Assembly (NCBI RefSeq): GCF_002902365.1
Contig: NZ_PPQC01000014.1
Location: 62,001 to 126,000, forward strand
Length of the DNA stretch: 64,000 nt
Source: Staphylococcus cohnii subsp. cohnii
Lineage (GTDB): Bacteria > Bacillota > Bacilli > Staphylococcales > Staphylococcaceae
Direction of reading: 5' to 3'
Both the position numbers and the translations under genes were made by a program. Shown here piece by piece: positions 1 through 7,532 of this stretch. The notes beneath the pieces are model-generated. The model was not told the origin of the DNA. It did no database searches and saw nothing but the letters and a program-made list of their open reading frames with translations. Each line of letters starts with the position of its first letter. Position 1 is the stretch's first letter.

Positions 1-197
1 TTACACTTTTAGGTATTATTTTCGTTTTTGTATATGCTTCAAATTCAACAATACTTTTACATATCAAACTTATTAGACGAGCTGAAAACGAAGGTACGGC
101 AGCAATGAATGGTAAACAATGCCGCTTTATGTGGTGTTTGTTTGCAGTTATGGCAACAGGCTTTTATCTATTATTACTCAATTCAAATTTGTTCTAA
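1..197 (+). CDS. C-terminal fragment of a membrane protein
   Basis: The frame beginning at base 3 is open from the window edge to a TAA at 195-197 and gives about 64 residues. It shows one hydrophobic segment, a basic/acidic linker containing IRRAENEG, and a second hydrophobic segment ending NSNLF. The rest of the gene lies left of the window, so the family cannot be named. An 18-bp inverted repeat overlaps the stop codon. Confidence 0.5.
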   Translation, partial: TLLGIIFVFVYASNSTILLHIKLIRRAENEGTAAMNGKQCRFMWCLFAVMATGFYLLLLNSNLF

Positions 198-216
198 TAA
201 ATTTGAATTGAGTAAT
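173..216. terminator. Inverted repeat over the 3' end of the first gene
   Basis: Bases 173-190 and 199-216 form a perfect 18-bp inverted repeat with an 8-base loop that includes the stop codon of the upstream gene. No T-tract follows on the plus strand, so it may act as a processing or 3'-protection hairpin rather than a strong intrinsic terminator. Confidence 0.5.
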
Positions 217-346
217 AATCAAAATAAGATGATCTTCTACCATAAATGAGAAATGATATAGTTGAATTAAAACTCGAACTGTAAAAAGTATGTTTTTATA
301 TACTGTATAATATAATAAACACAAAAAATAGCAAAGGAGTCATCGT

Positions 347-514
347 ATGAAATTTGTAAATTTAACGGCTATGACAGAAAAAGGCCTAAACAAGAAGGTT
401 AATGAATTCTTAGAAGAAAATCCTTATATCGAAATCATTAAGTTTGATTACCAATTAGGATACAGCAGCTGTGGCGTGGGTATTCTTTACAATAAAATGA
501 AGTCTCAGTCCTAA
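347..514 (+). CDS. Cse60-like small protein (DUF2758 family)
   Basis: This is a 55-residue soluble protein with a strong ribosome binding site (AAAGGAGT) seven bases before ATG 347. The sequence has a short strand, a helix containing EKGLNKKVNEFLEE, and a C-terminal strand containing GYSSCGVGILY. The pattern resembles the Cse60/DUF2758 family, small proteins described as sporulation-associated in Bacillus but also present in non-sporulating staphylococci. The function is unknown. The gene stands alone between a hairpin and a convergent LPXTG gene. The family call is from memory of the pattern. Confidence 0.6.
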   Translation: MKFVNLTAMTEKGLNKKVNEFLEENPYIEIIKFDYQLGYSSCGVGILYNKMKSQS

Positions 515-562
515 GCTTATTGTATAGGTAAATATTTAAATAAAACTATACTTGTAATAAAA

Positions 563-593
563 ACAAAAGCTGAAACATAATAATGTTTCAGCT
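563..593 (-). terminator. Hairpin downstream of the LPXTG gene
   Basis: The inverted repeat AGCTGAAACA / TGTTTCAGCT reads, on the minus strand, into a T-rich tract (CTTTTGTTTTT). It could terminate the minus-strand surface-protein gene starting at 1205, about 120 bases downstream of its stop. Confidence 0.55.
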
Positions 594-716
594 ATGACTA
601 TCTTATGGAAAGTAAACGATTGTGACTACATTCACATCATAATATTTCTGTTATGGTTAATGCTATTCAAAATGACATCACTGTAAGATTATCACAAAAG
701 TAATACCTAAAATGTC

Positions 717-1205
717 TTATTTTTGAAAAACTTTAAAATTAACACGTTTACATAAAAATAAACTACCCGCAATCAATGAGATACTGGCTAAAAAAATGGT
801 TAGTGTTCTATTATCTGAAATCATGCCTGTATCAGGTAATTCTTTTATTGCATTGTGCTTCACGCTATTTTTTGAAGCGTCTAACTGCTGATTTTTATTA
901 AATCGCTTACTTTCTGCTCCTGGATTTTTAGGGTTTAAACCACCTTCATCTTTTAATTTTTCATTTACTGCATTATTGTGCAAGGATGTCTCACTATTAG
1001 ATTTATGATTAAATTCATTCGTAGCATCTTCTAATTCTTTTGGCTCTTCAACCTCTGCTATATCTTTATGTGGAAACACATTTGGCTCTGTAAATCTTCC
1101 ATCCTTATGCAAAATACCATGAGGAATCTCTTCACCATTTGCCCCTTGACTGCTAAATTGTACAACTGACATTAATAAAGCTGTAGATAATAGTACCTTT
1201 TTCAT
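717..1205 (-). CDS. Small LPXTG-anchored surface protein
   Basis: This is a 162-aa secreted protein with complete sorting signals at both ends. Residues 1-24 are a Sec signal peptide (MKKVLLSTALLMSVVQFSSQ, likely cut near ANG/EE). Residues 25-125 are polar, rich in Glu, Asn and Lys, without visible repeats. The C-terminus carries LPDTG near residue 124, a hydrophobic stretch (LTIFLASISLIAGSLFL) and a basic tail (KRVNFK). Sortase A would cleave between Thr and Gly and link the protein to peptidoglycan. It is far shorter than typical MSCRAMM adhesins, so it is either a compact surface protein or the remnant of a larger one. No ligand-binding domain is recognisable. The RBS AGGAAG lies upstream of ATG 1205. 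Confidence 0.8.
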   Translation of the reverse strand: MKKVLLSTALLMSVVQFSSQGANGEEIPHGILHKDGRFTEPNVFPHKDIAEVEEPKELEDATNEFNHKSNSETSLHNNAVNEKLKDEGGLNPKNPGAESKRFNKNQQLDASKNSVKHNAIKELPDTGMISDNRTLTIFLASISLIAGSLFLCKRVNFKVFQK

Positions 1206-1516
1206 TTTAAAACTTCCTTTCTAATCAAGTTATTGTAATATTAATATCTCACTCACTTTTACTGTTAAAGTGAATTTTCGTAATATAAAATTTTCATTAA
1301 CTACCAAGAAGTTATCTGTTGTATGTATACAATATATTTTATAAATTAATAACGAATACTTGCGGGGGATTACTAATCACTATATTATTGCATTTATTCG
1401 TGTATTAGAGGAATATTTCCAATTAAGTAAAAATATAGCTAGAAAATAGTAATAATATGTAAGTTTTAAATTTAAATATTGCTAATATCGAATCTGTCAA
1501 AATGTTCAAATCAAAA
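1206..1516. other. Intergenic region without a supported gene
   Basis: This is AT-rich sequence between the LPXTG gene and a terminator hairpin. It presumably holds the promoter of the LPXTG gene. No ORF with a ribosome binding site was found. Confidence 0.4.
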
Positions 1517-1564
1517 TAAAAAGAGCTGGAAACTGCACCTCAGCAATGTTTCCAGCTCTTTTTA
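1517..1564 (-). terminator. Intrinsic terminator
   Basis: A 14-bp perfect stem (AAAGAGCTGGAAAC / GTTTCCAGCTCTTT) with a 14-base loop is followed on the minus strand by TTTTTAT. It lies just after the stop of the small membrane protein gene at 1577-1840. Confidence 0.85.
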
Positions 1565-1576
1565 TATGATTAAATA

Positions 1577-1840
1577 TTATTCACTTGATTTTGCTTTTTG
1601 AACTTTCAAAATTGTAAATATAATAACTATTGTTATGGTAATGAAATCATAAGAATGTGTAAATGCTTCTCCAAATTCTTTTCCTTGCCAGAAGTAACGA
1701 ATGATGAATAAAAGCGTTGAATGAACAAACAACGCAATAAACATATATATCACTGGTTTATCAAGTAATAGACCAAAAACAAATACAAATAACAGCATTA
1801 TTATAGTAAGTATTAGCATGACTATGTTTGGCATAGACAT
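1577..1840 (-). CDS. Small membrane protein (87 aa), paralogue of a pseudogene at 4202
   Basis: The protein has three predicted membrane helices (residues about 5-27, 29-48 and 65-82) separated by the polar stretch YFWQGKEFGEAFTHSYDF. GGAG precedes ATG 1840. A frame-broken copy at 4202-4460 shares the start MS(M/I)P, the middle RYFWQ(G/D)K, a HS(Y/F)D motif and the KAKS end, so the gene was duplicated in this region. It lies 40 bases downstream of another small membrane protein gene (1880-2077) and is probably cotranscribed with it. The family is not recognised. The neighbourhood of island-type small membrane proteins suggests an accessory rather than housekeeping role. Confidence 0.7.
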   Translation of the reverse strand: MSMPNIVMLILTIIMLLFVFVFGLLLDKPVIYMFIALFVHSTLLFIIRYFWQGKEFGEAFTHSYDFITITIVIIFTILKVQKAKSSE

Positions 1841-1879
1841 ATTAAAACTCCAATCATATAGTATTTTAGTCTTATTCTT

Positions 1880-2077
1880 CTAGAAACCTTTACGTTTAAT
1901 TTGTCTATATGTAAAAACACCAAAAATTATGACAAAAGCGAATTGTACAGTTTTAATTAGCGGTGAGTTAAATTCTAATATTTTAATATGCATCATTGTT
2001 CCAATAATAGGGGCTATAAAATTAAAACTAAATAATATTAGACATATACCAACCAATACTTGTTGTGATTTAGGCAT
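1880..2077 (-). CDS. Small membrane protein (65 aa), homologue in the rpsR island
   Basis: This is a two-helix protein with N-terminus MPKSQQVLV and C-terminus RQIKRKGF. GGAGG precedes ATG 2077. A same-length relative lies at 49837-50034, sharing PKSQQ, SFNF, the PIIG turn, EILEF and YRQIKRKGF. A degenerate trace of the C-terminus is visible around 4070-4110. The recurrence links this locus to islands A and B. The function is unknown. Two short helices with a basic tail are compatible with an immunity peptide or membrane regulator, but this is inference. Confidence 0.7.
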   Translation of the reverse strand: MPKSQQVLVGICLILFSFNFIAPIIGTMMHIKILEFNSPLIKTVQFAFVIIFGVFTYRQIKRKGF

Positions 2078-2389
2078 AATTATACCTCCAATTTATAAAA
2101 TTGTTGTTAAAAATGTTGATGCTTCCACTGAAGGTTACCCATTTTTTAATGCTGCAACAATATCATCATCACTAAAAATACAGTGCTAAATTCCATAAAA
2201 TATTTTCTGATTTATACCAATATGTTTATGATCAAATTGATACTTTTTCTTTATAAAAGTACTTAAACATTTAGTTGGATTATATTATTTCATAAAAAAT
2301 AACCGCACCAATTAAGATACGGTTATATAAATATATGACAGCTAGATAAAATTTCTAAAAATCTTATCTAGCTTTTTGCATCACTTTAC

Positions 2390-2818
2390 TTAATTAACGC
2401 TTACAGTAATTTCAATATCAATCGTGTCTTTTAGTGCTTTCGAATACGGGCAATAATTATGCGCTTTTTCAACGAACATCTCCGCTTCTTCTTGGCTGAG
2501 ATCTTTAAGTGATACATCTAATTCAGCTGCCAATTTTACACCGCCATCAGATTTATCTGGCAATAAGTAAGCAGTCGCACAGACTTCTGGCTCGATCGTA
2601 CCTTTGTCTGCACCTTTCAAAATATGCATTAGTGCATTGTTAAAACAAGAGCTATAACCTGCTGCAAATAACTGTTCAGGGTTTGACTCAGTAACGCCGT
2701 TGCCGCCCATTTCTTTTGGAACAGCTAAGTCTTGATAAAATGTATTATCTTCACTAAAAACTTTTCCATCTCTTCCGCCATTACTTATGACAGTTGTTTC
2801 AAATAATGGTTTTGCCAT
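2390..2818 (-). CDS. Ohr-type organic hydroperoxide resistance protein
   Basis: This is a 142-aa OsmC/Ohr-family thiol peroxidase that reduces organic hydroperoxides in the cytoplasm using an active-site cysteine pair. The first conserved Cys is in the motif AAGYSSCFNNAL (near residue 57) and the second in KAHNYCPYSKA (near residue 121), as in Ohr. The N-terminal VISNGGRDG and NPEQLFAAGY motifs are also family-typical. The start at 2818 is chosen because GGAGTGATTTTC precedes this ATG. No OhrR/MarR regulator is adjacent. It interrupts the run of island-like small membrane genes and is therefore probably ancestral chromosome. Confidence 0.9.
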   Translation of the reverse strand: MAKPLFETTVISNGGRDGKVFSEDNTFYQDLAVPKEMGGNGVTESNPEQLFAAGYSSCFNNALMHILKGADKGTIEPEVCATAYLLPDKSDGGVKLAAELDVSLKDLSQEEAEMFVEKAHNYCPYSKALKDTIDIEITVSVN

Positions 2819-3112
2819 GAAAATCACTCCAATAATTTTTGAAATTCAATAATAACGATTAATTAATCTTTTTACATATCAAATTAAGCTTAATCTAATT
2901 GTATTTTATCATTAGTTTTTAGATATTTAAAATCATAAGTGTTAAATTATCATTTATGTCTACTCATAAAAAAACAGGACAAGTACATAAGTAAATGTCC
3001 CATTTGGCTAAAATACTTTCAATTGTTCGCTATGTATTACAAAACCCACCAACACTTCTGCTAATAGGTAGTTATATTATGTATCAAGACAAGAAGAACT
3101 CGTTTCTCAAAC

Positions 3113-3346
3113 CTAAAACGCTAAGTTCAAAATTATAGCTATTAAAGCTAAAATAATAGCTATATAACCTAGTTTAAATTTAGCTAACACTCCATAAATA
3201 CCAACAAATAAAATTCCTAAAGTTGTACATAAAGAAGCCACATCTGAATTTATTTGAAAAGCAAAAACAACAAGACTAATGAAGAAAAATACAGAAGAAA
3301 TAATCAAAGAAGTCATAGAAAAAATACCACGATTTTTTTCATTCAT
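3113..3346 (-). CDS. Small membrane protein (77 aa)
   Basis: The protein has a short charged N-terminus (MNEKNRG) followed by three hydrophobic helices and a final ALIAIILNLAF. The ATG at 3346 is preferred because GAAAGGGGG sits just upstream; a longer in-frame start at 3385 has no ribosome binding site. The family is not recognised. It belongs to the minus-strand run of small membrane proteins in island A. Confidence 0.65.
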   Translation of the reverse strand: MNEKNRGIFSMTSLIISSVFFFISLVVFAFQINSDVASLCTTLGILFVGIYGVLAKFKLGYIAIILALIAIILNLAF

Positions 3347-3390
3347 AATAAAAAGCCCCCTTTCACTTTTTAAACTATAAAACATTATTG

Positions 3391-3420
3391 CTTTATTGAT
3401 GTTGAGTCTCTGAAGTCTTA
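3391..3420. repeat. Copy 1 of a 30-bp imperfect repeat
   Basis: CTTTATTGATGTTGAGTCTC and the following ten bases recur with four or five differences at 3998-4027. Both copies sit in the gap upstream of a minus-strand small membrane gene, so the repeat marks an internal duplication of a gene-end plus leader unit. Confidence 0.5.
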
Positions 3421-3582
3421 ACTTTTATAATAATGTTTAGCATACCAAGCCACAAAAATTGCAAACAATATAACATAAACTCCAAACCATGTGTCTAAAT
3501 GGGCTTGATTCATTTGTTTATATGCAAAGAATGCTAAAAACACCCCTAAAATCACTTGTACAATAAGTAAAAACCATTTCAA
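3418..3582 (-). CDS. Small two-helix membrane protein (54 aa), TTG start
   Basis: The frame reads from TTG 3582 to TAA with AAGGAGTGGG nine bases upstream. The product has two membrane helices separated by KQMNQAHLDTW and ends KHYYKS. It is not family-assigned. The stop lies inside repeat copy 1, just before the leader of the 3346 gene, suggesting one minus-strand operon. Confidence 0.6.
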   Translation of the reverse strand: MKWFLLIVQVILGVFLAFFAYKQMNQAHLDTWFGVYVILFAIFVAWYAKHYYKS

Positions 3583-3710
3583 ATAACCCACTCCTTACAT
3601 TTTTTATCATTTCGAAATATTATTAATCAAAACATTTTTATTTGTAAAATAAAATAGGGCAAGCACGTTTTGGTGCTCATCCTAATATCAATACAAGAGA
3701 AAACTCCTTT

Positions 3711-3950
3711 CTAAAAGAACAAAATCTCTATTAAACCTAAAATAAACAAAACTGCACCTACTGATAAGTAAAGAACTTCAGTTTTTCCTTCTTTTTTAGT
3801 TTCAATCCAATAATTTAAGATAAGTATTAAACCTATAACGGATAAAGAAAATGGAAAATTTATAAGACTTATTAAATCCAATATTGTTAATATGGAAGTT
3901 GCTATAATTAATAAAATCAATATATTAGATATGATATTTAAATTCTTCAT
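3711..3950 (-). CDS. Small membrane protein (79 aa), DUF3953-like
   Basis: The protein has three hydrophobic helices with the polar turn NYWIETKKEGKTE. Length and helix layout resemble the DUF3953 family of Bacillales membrane proteins, but that assignment is from general appearance only. ATG 3950 has an upstream GAGGTG. It is part of the minus-strand cluster of island A. Confidence 0.6.
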   Translation of the reverse strand: MKNLNIISNILILLIIATSILTILDLISLINFPFSLSVIGLILILNYWIETKKEGKTEVLYLSVGAVLFILGLIEILFF

Positions 3951-3997
3951 TACAACACCTCATTTTTCAAACATTTACATTGTTACTTTTCCAATTT

Positions 3998-4027
3998 CTT
4001 TATTGATGTTGAACCTCGGAACTCTTA
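3998..4027. repeat. Copy 2 of a 30-bp imperfect repeat
   Basis: This matches 3391-3420 over CTTTATTGATGTTGA and again over CTCTTA at the end. It is located in the leader of the 3950 gene. Upstream sequence at about 4070-4110 resembles the 3' end of the 1880-2077 gene, consistent with a duplicated and partly erased gene. Confidence 0.5.
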
Positions 4028-4201
4028 ACGATCAATAATTTTTTCAAGAAAAATACTCCTTTTATATAGGCCCTTTTCATTTAATTTGTCTAAATGTGAA
4101 AATACCAAAGAGGTAAAACATAAGTTTCCATTATTGCTGATAGTAATACAATCATATTATGAACAATTAAACTGTTTAATACTTTTTACAGTATCTTAAC
4201 A

Positions 4202-4460
4202 CTACTCACCTGATTTAGCTTTATTGATTTTATAAATAGCAAATATAGTTACTACAACTATTGTGAGACAATCAAATGAATGTATAAATACATCTTCAAA
4301 TGATTTATCTTGCCAGAAATAACGGATACTAAATAATAAAATAGATTGAATAAATACTGCAATAAATACACCAATAACCCATTTACTAAATATAAAACAA
4401 TATCCAATAAATAAAAGTGTAAATCGTTGTCATTAGCATTACTACATATGGTATAGACAT
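4202..4460 (-). pseudogene. Broken paralogue of the 87-aa membrane protein at 1577
   Basis: ATG 4460 begins MSIPYVVMLMT, matching the start of the 1577-1840 protein, but the frame then runs into a stop. In a neighbouring frame the sequence continues with matching features (RYFWQDK, HSFD, a third helix, KAKSGE) to a TAG at 4202. The total length is not a multiple of three, so at least one small indel near 4420 broke the gene. The start codon is two bases from the stop of the micropeptide gene at 4463-4540. Confidence 0.65.
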
Positions 4461-4462
4461 AT

Positions 4463-4540
4463 TTATTTCTCCTTATTTAAATAAATAGCTAAGAATGCCG
4501 TTCCTATACAAAACCACATACTAAATATTGCTATCCACAT
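4463..4540 (-). CDS. 25-aa membrane micropeptide (MWFCIG family)
   Basis: ATG 4540 has GGTGG upstream and opens a 25-residue frame of one membrane helix followed by a basic tail (NKEK). The core MWFCIGTAFLAIYLNK is shared almost unchanged with a 30-aa peptide in island B (47371-47463). Conservation of so short a frame in two separate islands, each with its own ribosome binding site, argues that it is translated. A single-helix peptide next to larger membrane proteins could be a transporter subunit, immunity peptide or toxin; none is shown. Confidence 0.6.
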   Translation of the reverse strand: MWIAIFSMWFCIGTAFLAIYLNKEK

Positions 4541-4542
4541 AA

Positions 4543-5037
4543 CTAATCCACCTTTTCTATATATTCCAATAGTACATTCCCAATTAAAACAACTATAACA
4601 ATATCTGCTAGTATGATTAGCATGCTAAAAGGTATTGAGAAATTTAATAATAAAGTCCCTATGTAAAAAATAGCTATAGCAATAAAAAACTGTATTACAA
4701 CATGAAATAATTTATGCCCTCTCATTTTCATGAAAAATAGTCCTACAAACAATACAAAAAGTAATGATAAATATAATGTAATACCAGTTAAACCCATTAA
4801 CTCCTCTGATTTAGAGTTAAAATTAAAGAATGGTATAAAAGTTAATATTCGATTAATGAATAACAGAATACCGCAAAAGACTATAATACCAACGAAATGA
4901 ATACCTAAACTTTTAATAAATAATAATAATTTATTTTCTGATTTCTTAAAACCAATCGATATAAACAAATCTATTATAGCAGCTAACACAATTATTAATA
5001 TAAATACTATTAAATAAAATTGGGAATACTTTCCCAT
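4543..5037 (-). CDS. Multi-pass membrane protein of unknown function (164 aa)
   Basis: Four or five hydrophobic segments are visible (about residues 8-28, 45-65, 80-105, 112-133 and 138-158), with a short basic cytoplasmic stretch MKMRGHK and an acidic tail EYIEKVD. No catalytic motif or known family is apparent. Its stop is two bases from the start of the 25-aa micropeptide, so the two are cotranscribed, followed by the broken 87-aa paralogue. It is a candidate immunity or peptide-export partner by context only. Confidence 0.6.
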   Translation of the reverse strand: MGKYSQFYLIVFILIIVLAAIIDLFISIGFKKSENKLLLFIKSLGIHFVGIIVFCGILLFINRILTFIPFFNFNSKSEELMGLTGITLYLSLLFVLFVGLFFMKMRGHKLFHVVIQFFIAIAIFYIGTLLLNFSIPFSMLIILADIVIVVLIGNVLLEYIEKVD

Positions 5038-5351
5038 AAATAGGTCAATAAAAAAACCTAGAACATCTTACAATCCACTTAACATAATTTTCTCCTTAAA
5101 TTTTGTTTTCTTTTTAATAATATTGAGGATAACTCAAAAATATAATAACATATTTTTCAAAAACTTATATTGCCTAAATGTATAAATTTTATTTCTAAAT
5201 AAATGTAATTATAACAAAACAGCCTAACAGAACTTATAATAATGTGTACATTTTAGAGAACTACATTTATTTAAACAACCTATTAATATTAATAAATATT
5301 TGATAGTGTGATATTAGTTACATACACACCCTTTATTACACGGAGGCATAT

Positions 5352-5960
5352 ATGCTTAAAATTCAAGATGATGCTTATCTCAAAAGAACATTAAAATTCT
5401 TATTTACAACATTATTGATTTTTTTAATCACCCTTATTTTGGCAATTATATTCAGTCCATCTATAGAAACTTTAAAAAGTGCTACAGAGAGTACTCATAA
5501 TTCCGTAGATAAGGCACGAGGTTTGCAAAAGGTTTGGGAATATATACTAAACAATGGCTTTAAAGTGCCTTTTCAAATGCTAATACTGACTATAATTCCA
5601 ATTCCTTTTCTATATTACTTAAATATAATAAAAACAACAGTACCACTAGGTATAGCGTTTGGCTTCGTACTTCATTTTGATTTATATAAAGGGAGCATGA
5701 TGATTATAGCTTCTACACCTCATTCTATCGTAGAAATATTGGGTTTTTGCTTCATAGCTAGTGCCTTATTTAAAGTTAATCAATCTATTATTAGAAAAAT
5801 TAATAACATTTTCAGAAAGAGTAAGAAACAAAATCTTTCTATCAAATTAGCAATACTTAATTTATTGAAAATTTATTTGTTAATTGCCCTACCTTTAATT
5901 ATAATCGCAGCATTTATGGAAACTTATTTAACAGATCTTTTATTAAACTTATTGACATAA
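5352..5960 (+). CDS. SpoIIM/DUF95-family membrane protein (island A copy)
   Basis: This 202-aa protein has a cytoplasmic N-terminus and about five membrane helices. The family signature is the motif PHSIVEILGF near residue 120, following the NNGF-VP-QM block, and the protein ends with IIAAFMETYL. DUF95 proteins include sporulation protein SpoIIM and membrane proteins accompanying circular and other bacteriocin loci, where they act in immunity or secretion. Staphylococci do not sporulate, so a bacteriocin-type role is more plausible here. A divergent paralogue is encoded in island B (48658-49272). CGGAGG lies upstream of ATG 5352. Two MKFGKYK micropeptides and an acidic protein follow on the same strand. 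Confidence 0.75.
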   Translation: MLKIQDDAYLKRTLKFLFTTLLIFLITLILAIIFSPSIETLKSATESTHNSVDKARGLQKVWEYILNNGFKVPFQMLILTIIPIPFLYYLNIIKTTVPLGIAFGFVLHFDLYKGSMMIIASTPHSIVEILGFCFIASALFKVNQSIIRKINNIFRKSKKQNLSIKLAILNLLKIYLLIALPLIIIAAFMETYLTDLLLNLLT

Positions 5961-6176
5961 TAACAATCTCACTATCATTTTGAATTGGATAATATTAAAT
6001 ATCAAAAGATCATCCCACATGTATTTTTTATTGGATTCTTAAACAAAATTCAATATATCTATAGATTGATTCATATTATGATGATTTTTTAGACATCTTA
6101 AAAGTCTTATATACTACTTTCGACAATTTAAAGCTCAGTACTTATTAGTAAATTACATAGGGGGAGGAGTGATTAC

Positions 6177-6305
6177 ATGAAATTTGGTAAATATAAATAC
6201 GATTTCAACTATTTAATCATGTCCATACCACTTTTAATAGTATCTATATTTGTACCAGCAGTTTTTGTAGTATTTGTAATTTGCTTAATATACGGATTTG
6301 AGTAA
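6177..6305 (+). CDS. MKFGKYK-family membrane micropeptide 1 (42 aa)
   Basis: The product starts MKFGKYKYDFNYL, continues with a proline-kinked hydrophobic stretch (IPLLIVSIFVPAVFVV) and ends GFE. GGGGGAGGAG precedes ATG 6177. It closely matches 52306-52443 in island B. It is the first of a pair with 6325-6465. A basic head and one or two short helices fit a membrane-active or membrane-anchored peptide. The family is unknown to me. Confidence 0.7.
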   Translation: MKFGKYKYDFNYLIMSIPLLIVSIFVPAVFVVFVICLIYGFE

Positions 6306-6324
6306 CGTAAATAGGAGGAATATT

Positions 6325-6465
6325 ATGAAGTTCGGTAAATATAAAGTAGATGAAACGTACTTTGTTTTCGCAATGACATTTCTAGTATTATCTATTACAG
6401 TAATGCCTTTATTTTTGGTTATTAGCATATCATTTTTAGTATTTAGCTTTAAGAAAGAGAAATAA
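6325..6465 (+). CDS. MKFGKYK-family membrane micropeptide 2 (46 aa)
   Basis: The product starts MKFGKYKVDETYF, has two hydrophobic stretches and ends FKKEK. AGGAGGAA precedes ATG 6325. It is the island A counterpart of 52454-52591 (island B) and of the stop-interrupted copy at 45989-46126 (island C). It follows micropeptide 1 by 19 bases and precedes the acidic protein by 25 bases, which suggests one transcript. Confidence 0.7.
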   Translation: MKFGKYKVDETYFVFAMTFLVLSITVMPLFLVISISFLVFSFKKEK

Positions 6466-6490
6466 TACATAACAAAGGGTGGAATTTATC

Positions 6491-6730
6491 ATGCAATTTA
6501 AATTTAATGAGTGGAATGTCACTGTAAATGGAAAAGGTTCACATGATGTTGTTGTTAATGAAGATACATTATTAATTTTACAAGGATACCAACACGTTGA
6601 AATAGCATTAAAAATAGATAATGATACCATAAAAGTAAAATCTTTAGGTTATAACGAAGATGTAAGTATTAACCCTGTAACTAAAGAAATTACCGTTAAT
6701 ATAATTAACTTATTAGAAGATGATGAATAA
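6491..6730 (+). CDS. Acidic 79-aa soluble protein, homologue in island C
   Basis: The protein contains MQFKFNEWNVTVNGKG, then alternating short strands, and ends NLLEDDE. It is predicted cytoplasmic and mostly beta. The island C protein at 46149-46382 shares the WNVT/WTVT-NGKGS start, the EDTL-IL--YQHV core, NDTIKVKSL and the -V-NLL-DD end. ATG 6491 is chosen over an upstream in-frame GTG because AAAGGGTGG sits at the right distance. In both islands the gene follows a MKFGKYK peptide. It may bind or neutralise the peptide, but that is inference. Confidence 0.7.
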   Translation: MQFKFNEWNVTVNGKGSHDVVVNEDTLLILQGYQHVEIALKIDNDTIKVKSLGYNEDVSINPVTKEITVNIINLLEDDE

Positions 6731-6827
6731 TTTATAATCAAGTCAAATATTTATTAAAAGACAAATAAATTTCTTCATGGGTAATACGCCTCCTCTATTT
6801 ATTTTATATCTTAAGGAGGGATAACAA

Positions 6828-7504
6828 ATGTGGCATGAACAATTCTCTAATAAACATAACTAAACGCAATATCGTTTCTATGAGATGTATAAAGACCCAT
6901 TTATAGACAAATGGAAACGTGTAAGCGTTGTTCTAAATAAGAATGATAAGTAGTCACAGAAAGAAGCTCAAAGGCTCTTAAATGAGCGTATAGGGGAATT
7001 ATTAGCAATTCAACCAGATAATATTGATTTTGATAATAAAACCTTAGAAATAAACGTTACAATTCATTGGCATAATGAAAATAATACAGTAAGCCTTAAA
7101 GATACAACCAAAACTGGGGCTTTTTATAGATCAATTTCACTAACCTCTCGCAGTTGTGACATTTCACACAAAGCTATGTTAGAGAATAAAAAGGCTATTC
7201 AATGGGCATCTATTTATCAAGAATATCGATTTATATTCACTAATCATCGTGGCAATCCTATATCGCTTAGTACCATCAATAGAAATATGCAACAATCAGA
7301 ATCTAGCGCAGGTATTACAAAACACACAACAAGCCACACTATACGTCATAGTCACATATCATTATTATCGCAATTAGGTGTATCTCCCAAAGCAATAATG
7401 GGCGTGTGAGGCACACTGATCATAAAACTACCCTACATATATATAGTCACGTAACTGAGCAAATGGATAAAGATATGATGAAAAAATTAGAGAAAATACA
7501 ATAA
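6828..7504 (+). pseudogene. Decayed tyrosine-recombinase integrase at guaA
   Basis: After AAGGAGGG, ATG 6828 opens an integrase-like N-terminal arm with in-frame stops after the first 12 codons and again near 6950. The text then jumps from the arm (KEAQRLLNERI) straight to the catalytic domain (GELLAI), so the central core-binding domain is deleted, roughly 150 codons compared with the 53601 integrase. Box II (HTIRHSHIS) is present. A frameshift near 7405 displaces the final block GHTDHKTTL-IYSHV containing the tyrosine nucleophile. The gene points at the guaA 3' end, as expected for an integrase whose element inserted there. The element is no longer self-mobile. Confidence 0.8.
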
Positions 7505-7532
7505 TTTATAATACAATAGAAAGAGTGATAAC

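Noticed and set aside
5352-5960. True sporulation function for the SpoIIM-like protein
   Set aside because: The genus does not sporulate and the gene sits among island-type peptides.
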